This document shows positions 47,775 to 56,378 of a stretch of 64,000 bases of DNA, piece by piece; position 1 is the first letter of the stretch, and the number at the start of each line of letters is the position of its first letter. The stretch is from Icerya purchasi (lineage: Eukaryota > Arthropoda > Insecta > Hemiptera > Monophlebidae): positions 513,566,815 to 513,630,814 of the forward strand of contig CM077115.1 in assembly GCA_039619475.1 (NCBI GenBank). The letters are read 5' to 3'. Under the pieces are notes generated by a model. That model was not told the DNA's origin. It saw only the letters and a list, made by a program, of their open reading frames with translations, and searched no databases. The position numbers and the translations under genes were made by a program.

Positions 47775-49010
47775 TTACAATTCGAGCACGTTATAACTGG
47801 TTGTTTTATCATGTATTATAAGCGCGTAGCATGAAGTGTTTGCAGGTACGTTATCACGAGTCTTAAAATCCACTCTAATCTGTAACGGACTACCATCATT
47901 TAAGAGTTCATTTTGAAAATTACACGGTATAATAAACAGCGGATATTTGCTGAGAAATGAATCTACACTAACTGCAGGATGTGGTGGGTCCTTTCCGTAA
48001 TACATTGTTTGAAAATTCGCATATAACAAGTACAGATTACCAAATCTTTTCCGTTCAAAATCTAAATTCATCACTTCGTAAGGATATCTTGTTGAATTTA
48101 TGTACGCACAAATCTCAGTTACATTAATATGATCAAATGTAGAGGCATCCTTGGTTAAATCATTTTGTTTATTCGTCTGGAATCCAATAATGATGAAGCG
48201 AGGACGTTCTACAGTGGAAGTTGATTTGATTACCCAGCTATGCTCGGAAATGGTGGGCAAAGATGGTTGATGTGAAAGAGACCATGCTCTAAATTGTATA
48301 GGTGCTTGTTTTGTTTTCTTTATTCGATTAAGTAAAGATATTTTTGCTCGATCACTCAGTTTAACAAAAGGTAGTTGCCAGGCAATAGTTTGAAATGTTA
48401 CATTAATTGTCTTATCAGCTGTTGCAGTAAATCCATTTTTATCATTGTTTGCACGGATGAGAATAATTTCTTGTGTTGCATGTACGATTGCACGTCTATA
48501 ATCTTCTGCAAAACTGAATATGTAGCGTAAAGGAATAATAAACTGAAATTCCAACAATAATTTAGCTCCGGCACCTAATGATGTTGAGGGACTTGATGTA
48601 TCAGTAATTTCTCGTGTAAATACTTTCAATTCTTCTGTATTTAGAGCGCATGTACTGTAGTTGTAATCTGATTTGATATTCTCCGAACATAATAATCTAC
48701 GTGCAAGAGTTGTAATTCCCGGTTGCCGTACACATTCTATAATAGTTCCATTAATTTCGTAGCGTAGCTCTGTGAATAGAAATAAAGGTCCATTCATTGA
48801 AAAATCTACTGACGGTGAAACTGTGCCTTGTAGAAGTAAATAACTTTCCGATGGTAAAGTAATAACATCTTTTTGCTGAACAGGTATACGTATTTCATCA
48901 CCAGCACCAAATCTTGAACTTGCGTATGGTTTATGTGTATGTATTTCGTAAGCCGCTATTGTTTCGTCAATAACTGCATTTGCAGAATCAATTTGTAATA
49001 TATGTTCCAT
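47775..49010 (-). CDS. Polinton major capsid protein (double jelly-roll, PY-type)
   Basis: 411 residues, close to the usual size of the Polinton PY protein, which is known from structure prediction to be a double jelly-roll capsid protein. Family-like phrases are EIRIPVQQKDVITLPSESYL near residue 40 and FTELRYEINGTIIE near 80. Beta-rich segments run through to the C-terminus without membrane spans. It would trimerise to form capsid facets. Its position just downstream of the penton gene on the same strand is the standard Polinton arrangement. A tataaatag motif (reverse of 49122-49130) lies about 115 bases upstream of its ATG. No break is seen. Confidence 0.82.
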   Translation of the reverse strand: MEHILQIDSANAVIDETIAAYEIHTHKPYASSRFGAGDEIRIPVQQKDVITLPSESYLLLQGTVSPSVDFSMNGPLFLFTELRYEINGTIIECVRQPGITTLARRLLCSENIKSDYNYSTCALNTEELKVFTREITDTSSPSTSLGAGAKLLLEFQFIIPLRYIFSFAEDYRRAIVHATQEIILIRANNDKNGFTATADKTINVTFQTIAWQLPFVKLSDRAKISLLNRIKKTKQAPIQFRAWSLSHQPSLPTISEHSWVIKSTSTVERPRFIIIGFQTNKQNDLTKDASTFDHINVTEICAYINSTRYPYEVMNLDFERKRFGNLYLLYANFQTMYYGKDPPHPAVSVDSFLSKYPLFIIPCNFQNELLNDGSPLQIRVDFKTRDNVPANTSCYALIIHDKTTSYNVLEL

Positions 49011-49225
49011 TGCAAACTATATCAAACTAATATTTTTTCTTACTTAATCAACACGTTATAACCCAACGACTTTAGTACACTAATACTTTTTCTACTCAAC
49101 AATTTCTTCTTTTTTCCTCTATTTATATATTTTTTTTCAGCTCGAAACGGCGTTTGAACACGTTTATATATACTTCTATTAGTGTATATGAACGGCATTT
49201 TAAAATTGATATTAATATATTTTTA

Positions 49226-49942
49226 TTAAGACGAAGAACTAGTTAGATGTAAATTTATAATTAAATCTTCACTAGCAAAATCAACGATATTCCCGTTTTG
49301 ATCCTTTATATATACATTTAACTCCGATATGTAGTCTGTACTTACGGGTAAATAAATGATCGTTTTTGGATTTTCAGAAATTTTATATCCAGGTGCTATA
49401 TTTAAAGGAAAACTATAAATGAGATGAGATGATGCTCCATTTGTATATCCACCTGTTGCTATATTACAATAAACATTTAATATATTTATCGGTGTAATCT
49501 GTACAGTGTTATGACTTGTATGATTCATTTGTGGGGGTAAAACATTTGTCATACCATCAAACCCTAATAGTGGACCAATACTCCGCGGTCCGGTAAATTG
49601 TATGTAATATTTACTCTGTATAACACACTTTAACGTTCTTTCATCACCTTTTATAATAATACCATCATCTAAATGCTCTCGTAAGTATTCTTCAATATCT
49701 TCCACTTCGTAACATCCACTAGGTAATGTAATAAATTTCGGGGATTCGTTTCTTTCAACAGCCAATGCAGAATCGTAATAATACAATGTATTGCATTCCG
49801 AAGTGATATTATGTATAGAATGGTATGTTGTTAACGATACTAATCCGATACTCCACTGACGATTATTCGATAATAATAGTGGTGGATACACGTTACTGAT
49901 CAAATTACCTTTTTTACCACTTAACTGAAATAAGTATGACAT
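49226..49942 (-). CDS. Polinton minor capsid (penton) protein, PX-type
   Basis: Starting at MSYLFQLSGKKGN gives 238 residues; an upstream in-frame ATG at 49978 would add 12 with no family support. Characteristic blocks are GCYEVEDIEEYL near residue 93, RSIGPLLGFDG near 136, VYCNIATGGYTNG near 170, and PGYKISENPKTIIYLPV near 193. These match the single jelly-roll penton family of Polintons. The protein would occupy capsid vertices. The product ends with a Ser run. It lies between the protease and major capsid genes on the minus strand. Confidence 0.85.
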   Translation of the reverse strand: MSYLFQLSGKKGNLISNVYPPLLLSNNRQWSIGLVSLTTYHSIHNITSECNTLYYYDSALAVERNESPKFITLPSGCYEVEDIEEYLREHLDDGIIIKGDERTLKCVIQSKYYIQFTGPRSIGPLLGFDGMTNVLPPQMNHTSHNTVQITPINILNVYCNIATGGYTNGASSHLIYSFPLNIAPGYKISENPKTIIYLPVSTDYISELNVYIKDQNGNIVDFASEDLIINLHLTSSSS

Positions 49943-50092
49943 GACTGTATCAGTTTTTACACAAATTGAAATAAACAAAAAATAATAATAACACGAAGTA
50001 TTTTTAAAAAATATTGTATTCGAAATTAAAACTAATATCTACAATAATCGAAAAAAATTACAATCACACGTGCTTATATACTAATGAAGACA

Positions 50093-50641
50093 TCATTGAA
50101 CACCAAATGGGGTAGGTAACGTATTTGTTAGAAATCGTAAACATAGTTCTCCGCAATTAACCGAATTATAACGTTGATAGGCGCGTCTGTTGTATAGAAT
50201 TTCAATCTTTGGATCGTATTTGCGTAAATATTTAACTAACTCTGCGGAGGGAGATAAATTTCCATAACTATCGAAATATTCTGCACAACTACCGTATTTT
50301 CTGTAGGCGGTCCAATGAGTTCCTGGACCTTTTTGCGAATCCATATTAACAATCGCACACTCATTTTTCTTAGGTTTGGTAGGCAATCCATCACGATCGT
50401 AAACTCCTCTAAAATTTGGAACTCTTAATTTTTTCGCGTAAAATAAAATATCAAAATTTGTTAATGCTCTATTGCTAGGTATAGAATTAACCTCGAAAAA
50501 ACTGATTACGTCTCGCGTTGCCACTATATGGAGCCAAATATAAACCAAGACCGCTTCTGTATGGTCGTAAATAAAGACCTTTCCCGATCTTTTTATCAAT
50601 TTGTAGACCCTTTCCTGATTTAAAACTTTTTCTAGCCTCAT
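50093..50641 (-). CDS. Polinton adenain-like cysteine protease
   Basis: Catalytic residues of the adenovirus protease family are in order: His109 in GTHWTAY, Asp124 in YFDSYG, Gln156 in AYQRYN, and Cys163 in NCGELCL. The fold would mature capsid proteins. The recognisable domain begins near residue 45 (ISFFEVNSIPSN, then FRGVYDRDGLP). The first 50 codons lie in a different frame inside the end of the PLA2-motif gene (50487-51359). There is no Met between residue 1 and about 100, so the true start is either this distant ATG, a non-AUG codon, or a spliced or frameshifted fusion with the upstream gene. The catalytic set looks intact. Confidence 0.88.
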   Translation of the reverse strand: MRLEKVLNQERVYKLIKRSGKVFIYDHTEAVLVYIWLHIVATRDVISFFEVNSIPSNRALTNFDILFYAKKLRVPNFRGVYDRDGLPTKPKKNECAIVNMDSQKGPGTHWTAYRKYGSCAEYFDSYGNLSPSAELVKYLRKYDPKIEILYNRRAYQRYNSVNCGELCLRFLTNTLPTPFGVQ

Positions 50642-51359
50642 TTACATCTTTCACCGCTTTTGCTATTGATGATACAGATGATGAAATTCCTCCTAATGTA
50701 GCAATACCAGCTAATAACGGTATAAGGGGGAGAGCTCCTCCAGTTTTGTTAATCGGAATAATTCGAACATTTTCACTATCAGCTACTGTAGGGTTTAATT
50801 TTTTAACTGCTTTAATCGCTCTTTTCATTCGTCCTCGGAGGGTTTTTTCTTTACGAACAGCCTTCCGCGCCACATTTAACACGTCTCTGAAATATACATT
50901 TTTTCCTTTTGAGGATTTTGATTTGGTTCTTCGTTTCCCCGCTTGTTTTTTACCACGACGACGATATCTACCGCCTAATTTACGTTTTACTTTCATAGCG
51001 TTTGTTGTTATCCAAGCAGCCGCTTTCTCACCGAAACTGCTATCTGATGCTTTAACACGTTCCCAAGCTTTATTTTCTAATATTTTATCCGCTTCAGCGC
51101 GATTTTTATTATCCGAATATTTACTATATGCTATATCGTGTTCTTTAGCAGCCTCATCCAGTGGGTTTATACCGGTTATACCGCGACTTAGTTGACGATC
51201 TAACTTTGTACCGGGTCCTAAATAATTATAACCCGGATAATGTAATTGCAACGGAAGCTTATCTATAACTCTATTTAATACAGTACCGATACCGCGACCA
51301 CACTTTTTACTCTTTTTTAACGCTTTAACGTTTCGCTGTTTTCTTTGTTTTCTCGCCAT
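50487..51359 (-). CDS. Polinton virion protein with phospholipase A2-like motif
   Basis: 290 residues. An N-terminal parvovirus VP1-like PLA2 motif is visible: YLGPG at 46-50 (calcium loop) and DEAAKEHDIAYSKY near 68-81, with the His-Asp catalytic pair at 74-75. A very basic middle (about 115-190, Arg/Lys-rich like a core protein) follows. A hydrophobic segment ALPLIPLLAGIATLGG near 209-224 is next, then a Gly/Tyr-rich tail with GKGLYLRPYRSGLGLYLAPY-like repeats. PLA2 domains of this kind help parvoviruses leave endosomes; adintovirus and Polinton proteins with them have been described. Here the role in membrane breach or DNA packaging is inferred. Its 3' end overlaps the protease frame by about 155 bases. 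Confidence 0.85.
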   Translation of the reverse strand: MARKQRKQRNVKALKKSKKCGRGIGTVLNRVIDKLPLQLHYPGYNYLGPGTKLDRQLSRGITGINPLDEAAKEHDIAYSKYSDNKNRAEADKILENKAWERVKASDSSFGEKAAAWITTNAMKVKRKLGGRYRRRGKKQAGKRRTKSKSSKGKNVYFRDVLNVARKAVRKEKTLRGRMKRAIKAVKKLNPTVADSENVRIIPINKTGGALPLIPLLAGIATLGGISSSVSSIAKAVKDVNEARKSFKSGKGLQIDKKIGKGLYLRPYRSGLGLYLAPYSGNARRNQFFRG

Positions 51360-51480
51360 TTCAAAATTATTTTTCTATATATATATACTTTTTTCACTAA
51401 ATTTTTTCGAGGTTTACATGTGTATAAACGTGTATTTATACCTTTTAGTTGTTGTTTATTACGTGAATAAATAAGTTATA
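51360..51480. promoter_or_regulatory. Divergent promoter region between virion-protein and ATPase genes
   Basis: A 121-base spacer between head-to-head starts. It has tatatatata at about 51377-51387 on one side and tgtatttatacc at about 51431-51442, which read on the minus strand is ggtataaataca, almost the polymerase TATA motif. A shared divergent promoter is likely but is inferred from layout and motif only. Confidence 0.55.
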
Positions 51481-52203
51481 ATGAAAATTGAAAAGCAGTC
51501 AACTATATTGCCTATAAATAATGCGTTGTCATTGGTAGAATCTAGTGACACATCAGTGCGTAATAAACACGGTTCATTGTTTCCGAATAATATAAGATGT
51601 TTAATTATCGGTCCGAGCGGGTGTGGAAAAACAAATTCATTATTTACATTATTAACACATTCGAATGGATTGCGTTATGAAAATGTCTACATTTACAGTA
51701 CTTCTTTATATCAACCGAAATATAAATTGTTAGATACGATATACAAGTCTACGCCTAACATTGGTTATCAAACATTTTCCGATGATCTAAATTTAATAAC
51801 ACCTGACACGATTAATCCAAATTCGATATTTATATTTGATGATATACCAACGTGCAGAGTTCAACCTGTTGTGCAACAATATTTTTCGATGGGTCGACAT
51901 AAAAACGTAGATTGCTTCTATTTGTGTCAAACGTATGTAATGATTCCTAAACATATGATACGAGATAATGCTAATTTCATACTTGTATTTGCTCAAGATG
52001 ATATAAATATACGTCACATATACGATGAACATGTTAATGGTATGTGTCCGTTTAAGACTTTTAAAAAAATTTGTAAAACATGTTGGAAGAATAAACACGG
52101 TTTCTTGGTGATTGATAAGGAGAGTGAACTATATAAAGGACGGTTTCGTCGTGGTTTCGATGAGTTTATAGTGATTGAGGATGAAAAAGATGGCGAAGAA
52201 TAG
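51481..52203 (+). CDS. Polinton FtsK/HerA-type genome-packaging ATPase
   Basis: 240 residues. The Walker A motif GPSGCGKT is at 44-51 and the Walker B motif IFIFDD at 116-121. Size and motif spacing match the A32-like packaging ATPases of Polintons, adintoviruses and virophages. The enzyme would drive DNA into the capsid. It begins directly after the divergent promoter. The tail is acidic (EDEKDGEE) and overlaps the next gene's start by 29 bases. Confidence 0.93.
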   Translation: MKIEKQSTILPINNALSLVESSDTSVRNKHGSLFPNNIRCLIIGPSGCGKTNSLFTLLTHSNGLRYENVYIYSTSLYQPKYKLLDTIYKSTPNIGYQTFSDDLNLITPDTINPNSIFIFDDIPTCRVQPVVQQYFSMGRHKNVDCFYLCQTYVMIPKHMIRDNANFILVFAQDDINIRHIYDEHVNGMCPFKTFKKICKTCWKNKHGFLVIDKESELYKGRFRRGFDEFIVIEDEKDGEE

Positions 52204-53134
52204 CGTTAAAAGAAATATCGAAGATGAATTACAACTTAAAACGGAATTGGAAAAAATACGTGCTGATATAATGAATAAATATAATTCATTAAAGTCAGAG
52301 AGTAAATCTATTACAAATACTTCAGCCGCAGTGCTTGAACCGATTACAAAACCATTGTCGGAGATTCGTGAAGCATTACAAAAACCGAAAAGAAAGATAA
52401 AGGATGTCGATACAATAACTGATTCTCCAGTTGTAAAACAAAAATTGATGCATAGTACTCCCAGGAAAGATAGAATTACTGATGTAGATGAAGAAATAAA
52501 ATATGATTCATTTAATCTAAGTGAAATGGGTTCTTTTCGTATTGATGGAGATGATCCTATGCCTAGAGACTTATTTTACGGAATAAAGTATAATCCTGCT
52601 ACCGATGAGTATATGTTGGGTACAACAACAATTTCATGGAATAAAAATCGCGGAGAAATATATTTAGGAAAAGGGAATAGTCATATGAAATTCCCGTACA
52701 CTGAGGGTCTAATGCATTTATTATTGGAGACGAATGTAGATAAGAATGAATATACTAGCGATGATTTGGAAATATATAAACAATTACTGGAATTTACGGG
52801 AGCTCATTTACGTTCCGATGGTAAATTGAAAGGTCTCCCCACTATGAAATATAAGAATATAATTCGACCAATGTTTCGAACTAGTCAGCACCGTGGAGAA
52901 GGCTATTACAAAAATCATTTGAATGTAAAGAGGAAACGTATATATAATAATGTCAACGCTAGAGTAAGTCTCGGAAATCAATGTATCGAATACTGGAATG
53001 ATCCGAATGAATTAGTTGAACGATTGCAATTACTACACGCATCTAAGCAAAGTGGTAATACTGGTGTAGACAACGAAATTTTAGCGATCGAGGAAGAGTT
53101 AGCTGAAGAAGGATACATTCAACTACCGTACTGA
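52175..53134 (+). CDS. Conserved Polinton protein of unknown function (DUF8207-like)
   Basis: 319 residues from the first ATG, 29 bases inside the ATPase frame; a second ATG at 52190 gives a 314-residue form and is equally plausible. The N-terminus is charged with coiled-coil tendency (ELEKIRADIMNKYN). The conserved C-terminal half has DLFYGIKYNPATDEYMLGTT, IYLGKG, then TEGLMHLLLE, and ends YWNDPNELVERLQLLHASKQ. This C-terminal signature is common in insect genomes and I associate it with a domain called DUF8207, from memory only. Placement between ATPase and integrase is usual for insect Polintons. A virion role is possible but unproven. Confidence 0.8.
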   Translation: MRMKKMAKNSVKRNIEDELQLKTELEKIRADIMNKYNSLKSESKSITNTSAAVLEPITKPLSEIREALQKPKRKIKDVDTITDSPVVKQKLMHSTPRKDRITDVDEEIKYDSFNLSEMGSFRIDGDDPMPRDLFYGIKYNPATDEYMLGTTTISWNKNRGEIYLGKGNSHMKFPYTEGLMHLLLETNVDKNEYTSDDLEIYKQLLEFTGAHLRSDGKLKGLPTMKYKNIIRPMFRTSQHRGEGYYKNHLNVKRKRIYNNVNARVSLGNQCIEYWNDPNELVERLQLLHASKQSGNTGVDNEILAIEEELAEEGYIQLPY

Positions 53135-53146
53135 TTTTAAAAAAAT

Positions 53147-54130
53147 ATGTCTACAAAACAAACATCTGCATTGAAATCATTACAACGCGGTATAGCTGAT
53201 GAACTTCATAAACCTGCGGGAAAACGTTATCAGACACGATGTGTACAGATTTTCGGATTGAACGATTTATGGCAAGCTGACTTGATCGATATGACACAAT
53301 ACACACGATTCAATCGAGGGAATAAATTTATATTAGTCGTAATAAATACATTTTCTAAATTTGCATGGACCATACCTATAAAGAAAAAAAGCGGTCCAAT
53401 AATTGCTAAAGCATTCGAAAAAATTTTAACTGAAAGAGGTATTGAACCTCCTAAACATTTGCAAACAGATCAGGGTACTGAATTTTATAATCCACAAGTA
53501 CGAGCTGTTTTAAATCGATATAATATTAATTTATATAGTACTCATTCGCCGCTTAAAGCGAGTATTGTAGAACGTTTTAATCGAACAATAAAGAATTGGA
53601 TATGGAAAGAATTTACAGCTAATCGTAATAAACGCTGGTTACAAGTTTTACCTGAACTTACCCGAAAATATAATACAAAAATACATCGCACAATAAAATT
53701 TGCACCTACCGATGTAAATAAGAATGTTGAAAGACAAGTTGTTGAAAATATAGCGAGGGAATGTAGTAAAGCAACTGATCGCTTCTCTACCCCGAGCGGA
53801 TCGAAAAAATTTAAAGTTGGTGATATAGTTCGTATTAGTAAAGTTAAAACATTATTGGAAAAAGGTTATACTCCTAACTGGACCGGTGAATTATTTACTA
53901 TAAATACGGTGAATTCTACTTTCCCTACGACATATACGTTAAAAGATAGAACTGGTAAATTGTTAGTTGGTACTTTTTATGCTGAAGAATTACAAAAAAC
54001 ATCCTATCCTGACGTATATTTAATTGAACGTGTTATTCAACGACGAGGTGGAAAATCATTAGTTAAGTGGTTAGGATTCCCGAGTTCGGAAAATTCCTGG
54101 ATCGATAATAAAGTTTTAGTAAATATTTAG
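53147..54130 (+). CDS. Polinton integrase (DDE, retroviral type) with chromodomain
   Basis: 327 residues. The catalytic triad is Asp45 (QADLID), Asp108 (LQTDQGTEF) and Glu142 (IVERFNR), spacing D-62-D-33-E, as in retrovirus-like integrases of Polintons. It would insert the element and make the 6-bp duplication seen here. The C-terminal region from about residue 293 (VYLIERVIQRRGGKSLVKW then ENSWI) is a chromodomain, which in related elements targets chromatin marks. The gene starts 12 bases after the previous stop, with the ATG after an A-run. Confidence 0.95.
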   Translation: MSTKQTSALKSLQRGIADELHKPAGKRYQTRCVQIFGLNDLWQADLIDMTQYTRFNRGNKFILVVINTFSKFAWTIPIKKKSGPIIAKAFEKILTERGIEPPKHLQTDQGTEFYNPQVRAVLNRYNINLYSTHSPLKASIVERFNRTIKNWIWKEFTANRNKRWLQVLPELTRKYNTKIHRTIKFAPTDVNKNVERQVVENIARECSKATDRFSTPSGSKKFKVGDIVRISKVKTLLEKGYTPNWTGELFTINTVNSTFPTTYTLKDRTGKLLVGTFYAEELQKTSYPDVYLIERVIQRRGGKSLVKWLGFPSSENSWIDNKVLVNI

Positions 54131-54141
54131 CAGACTACATA

Positions 54142-55029
54142 ATGCCACTTCATAAGAGTGGTAAATATATGCCAGAAGGTGGTTCTGGAGCACCAACAAT
54201 GATTGAATTAGATTCTAGCGGAAATTATAACTTTAAAGGAAAACGATTATTAAACGTTAGTACGATCTATCGAGAACCTTCAGAGTCTGAAGTTGTATCT
54301 TACAAACAGATAAAAACTCTCACAGCTGCGGAAATACATGAAATACACGAAAAAGTTGAGCAATTGAATTCACTTGTTACGGAACAAAATCTTGCATTAC
54401 ACGCTCGAATTATGTTTTTGCATAAAGATTTAGATGATAAAATTAGCGATAATATTTCGAAAATCGGGATTCATAAGATCAGTATTGATATGTTGAGTGA
54501 AGATGTGTTAAAATTTAAGGATGATACAATATTTAAGTTTTCAATGTACGAAGAACAAATTAAAAAACTAACGGATAAATTAAATACGGTTTCGAGTGAT
54601 TCTTCATCGTTATCTACGCGTGTTTCAAAACATGAAAATGATGTGAAAAGTACAATTCAAATATTTGGAGGTTTAATAAATGAGTTAAATGGAAAAGTGA
54701 CCGTATTGTTGGATAAATATATTACTAAGGAAATAATGGATAAACAAAAAGAAGAAATAGAAAAACGTTTTAAGGAAATAATTGATAAACAACGTGAAGA
54801 AATTGAAAAGTATTTTATGGAGATGATTGATAAAGTTCGTGAAGAAATTAAAAGGGAAAAAGTACATCGTGCCGTAGATACGGTTCAATTAGCTGTAAAA
54901 ACTGATAATTTAACTGAACAGTTACATGATATTAACTCAACTATTCAACGTAAGGATCAAGAGGCTTTAATACAGACTGGAGTTGGGAATATATTATCAA
55001 CTATAGTAAAATCGAAAATTTTAAAATAA
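54142..55029 (+). CDS. Coiled-coil protein, candidate fibre or attachment protein
   Basis: 295 residues. The N-terminus has GGSGAPTMIELDSSGNYNF and KGKRLLNV, a phrase reminiscent of tail-fibre N-termini. From about residue 65 the protein is a long predicted coiled coil of heptads with Ile/Leu at core positions. Near 195-235 it holds three 15-residue repeats (DKQKEEIEKRFKEI, then DKQREEIEKYFMEM, then DKVREEI). There is no transmembrane span or catalytic motif. It sits just after the integrase, and Polinton right ends often carry lineage-specific genes. A trimeric fibre is a reasonable inference; a scaffold protein is an alternative. Confidence 0.7.
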   Translation: MPLHKSGKYMPEGGSGAPTMIELDSSGNYNFKGKRLLNVSTIYREPSESEVVSYKQIKTLTAAEIHEIHEKVEQLNSLVTEQNLALHARIMFLHKDLDDKISDNISKIGIHKISIDMLSEDVLKFKDDTIFKFSMYEEQIKKLTDKLNTVSSDSSSLSTRVSKHENDVKSTIQIFGGLINELNGKVTVLLDKYITKEIMDKQKEEIEKRFKEIIDKQREEIEKYFMEMIDKVREEIKREKVHRAVDTVQLAVKTDNLTEQLHDINSTIQRKDQEALIQTGVGNILSTIVKSKILK

Positions 55030-55204
55030 TTTTAAGTTTATGAAATAAGAAATGTAAATATATGAAACTATTTATTATTATATATTATATTGTAATAAAG
55101 TTTACATGCATTATATATTTCGAAAGAAAACATTGTAAAAGTTTTTTGAAAAATAAAAAATATGTGAAAAAGAAAAAAATGTACTTCTTTATTTTTTTAA
55201 TAGT

Positions 55205-56050
55205 TTACATAAAATGCATGTTACGCCAACTGATCGCGTCGCAACGATGATTGTTGTTATGTTCGAATTCGTCTTTCATTGAATCCAGACATCCCCAGCA
55301 CGAGAATTTAGCATTCGGCGATTGAATTCGTATGAGTTGACTAAATTTTTTAATCCAGGCAAACTGGAAATTACCATTCGAACCCCAGTACAACATATTT
55401 GTATGATTACGGTGATTTAAAATGCTATGGTTTTTGCGGAATGCATAAACGACTTTAATTTTATATTTGCACATTTCAGCATCGGCGCCATCGGTTTCTA
55501 TTAATTTATATAAGTTAATAGATACACCATTCGTTCGTTCGAAGGTTTCAATATCTGCCAGTGAGCGTACAGGTAATCGTATGAAATTGAAATCGTACAC
55601 ATTCTGTAATAAATTATATTGCCACATCGAGAACGGATTTTTCGTAAACTTCGCCAGAATGGCAAACAGAAAACTATTTTTATTTTCCGTATCGTTCATA
55701 TCTTTTACGTAGATTACAGCACGTCGATTGATTATTTCTCTCGGAAGTTCGACCTTTGACGGACTGACATCTTCAGATGGTGGTGGTAGCGGAATTTGCG
55801 TTAACGGTGGTGAATGTAAATATTGCGAGAATTGAGTATGTGATGAATTTTCTGTCTCTTGTGAATTTTCTGCCTCTTGTGAATTTTCTGGGTTTTGTGA
55901 TATTGTTGGTGGTGGTGGTGGGGGTGGCATATGTGTATCTGGAAAACCACTCTGCGCAACATCGTCATTATCATATGTGAAAAAATGTTGAATAAATTCT
56001 GCCGTATTTACAGGTTTCGAATTTTTCGCGGTAACAGTATCGGTATTCAT
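55205..56050 (-). CDS. Stand-alone copy of the polymerase N-terminal module, proline-rich
   Basis: 281 residues. Residues 1-105 are low-complexity: a run of eight Pro near 42-48, QE/NS repeats (ENSQEAENSQETENSS), and LPPPSED. From about 110 to 270 the sequence aligns with residues 160-315 of the polymerase at 42205: AVIYVKDMND/AVVNVRPSEA, FLFAILAKF/FKYAILAQF, DIETFERTNGVSINLY/INIFEQANPSASVNVY, and FAWIKKFSQLIRIQ/FCCIRNLSRLVGRQ. A C-x2-C (251, 254) and H-x-C (268, 270) match the zinc motif at polymerase C292-C312. No polymerase or exonuclease domain follows. It might compete with or recruit the polymerase or bind DNA ends; this is inference. Confidence 0.8.
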   Translation of the reverse strand: MNTDTVTAKNSKPVNTAEFIQHFFTYDNDDVAQSGFPDTHMPPPPPPPTISQNPENSQEAENSQETENSSHTQFSQYLHSPPLTQIPLPPPSEDVSPSKVELPREIINRRAVIYVKDMNDTENKNSFLFAILAKFTKNPFSMWQYNLLQNVYDFNFIRLPVRSLADIETFERTNGVSINLYKLIETDGADAEMCKYKIKVVYAFRKNHSILNHRNHTNMLYWGSNGNFQFAWIKKFSQLIRIQSPNAKFSCWGCLDSMKDEFEHNNNHRCDAISWRNMHFM

Positions 56051-56378
56051 GATGATTATGATGAAATAATTTTTATAAAGACGAAAAAATTAAAAACTTA
56101 AAAACGCGTGATGAACACTGCTCGGAGAATGTATATGCGTTTGATGAGAAATTAATATTGAGCGATTGAATAAATCCATTCAACGATCTACCTCGTTGAC
56201 TATCTCTAAATCGGGTGTGGCGGTGGTAATGTTACGTCAAAAAAAAATGTTGTTCCATCGAAAGAACTTGATTACATATGTGTATATGGATAAAGTAGTC
56301 AAGGACTTTTGAGTATGAGTGTGTTTTTGTGTTAGTGTGTACATGTAAGGCGTGGTTCTATGAAAGGCATAGACTGAA

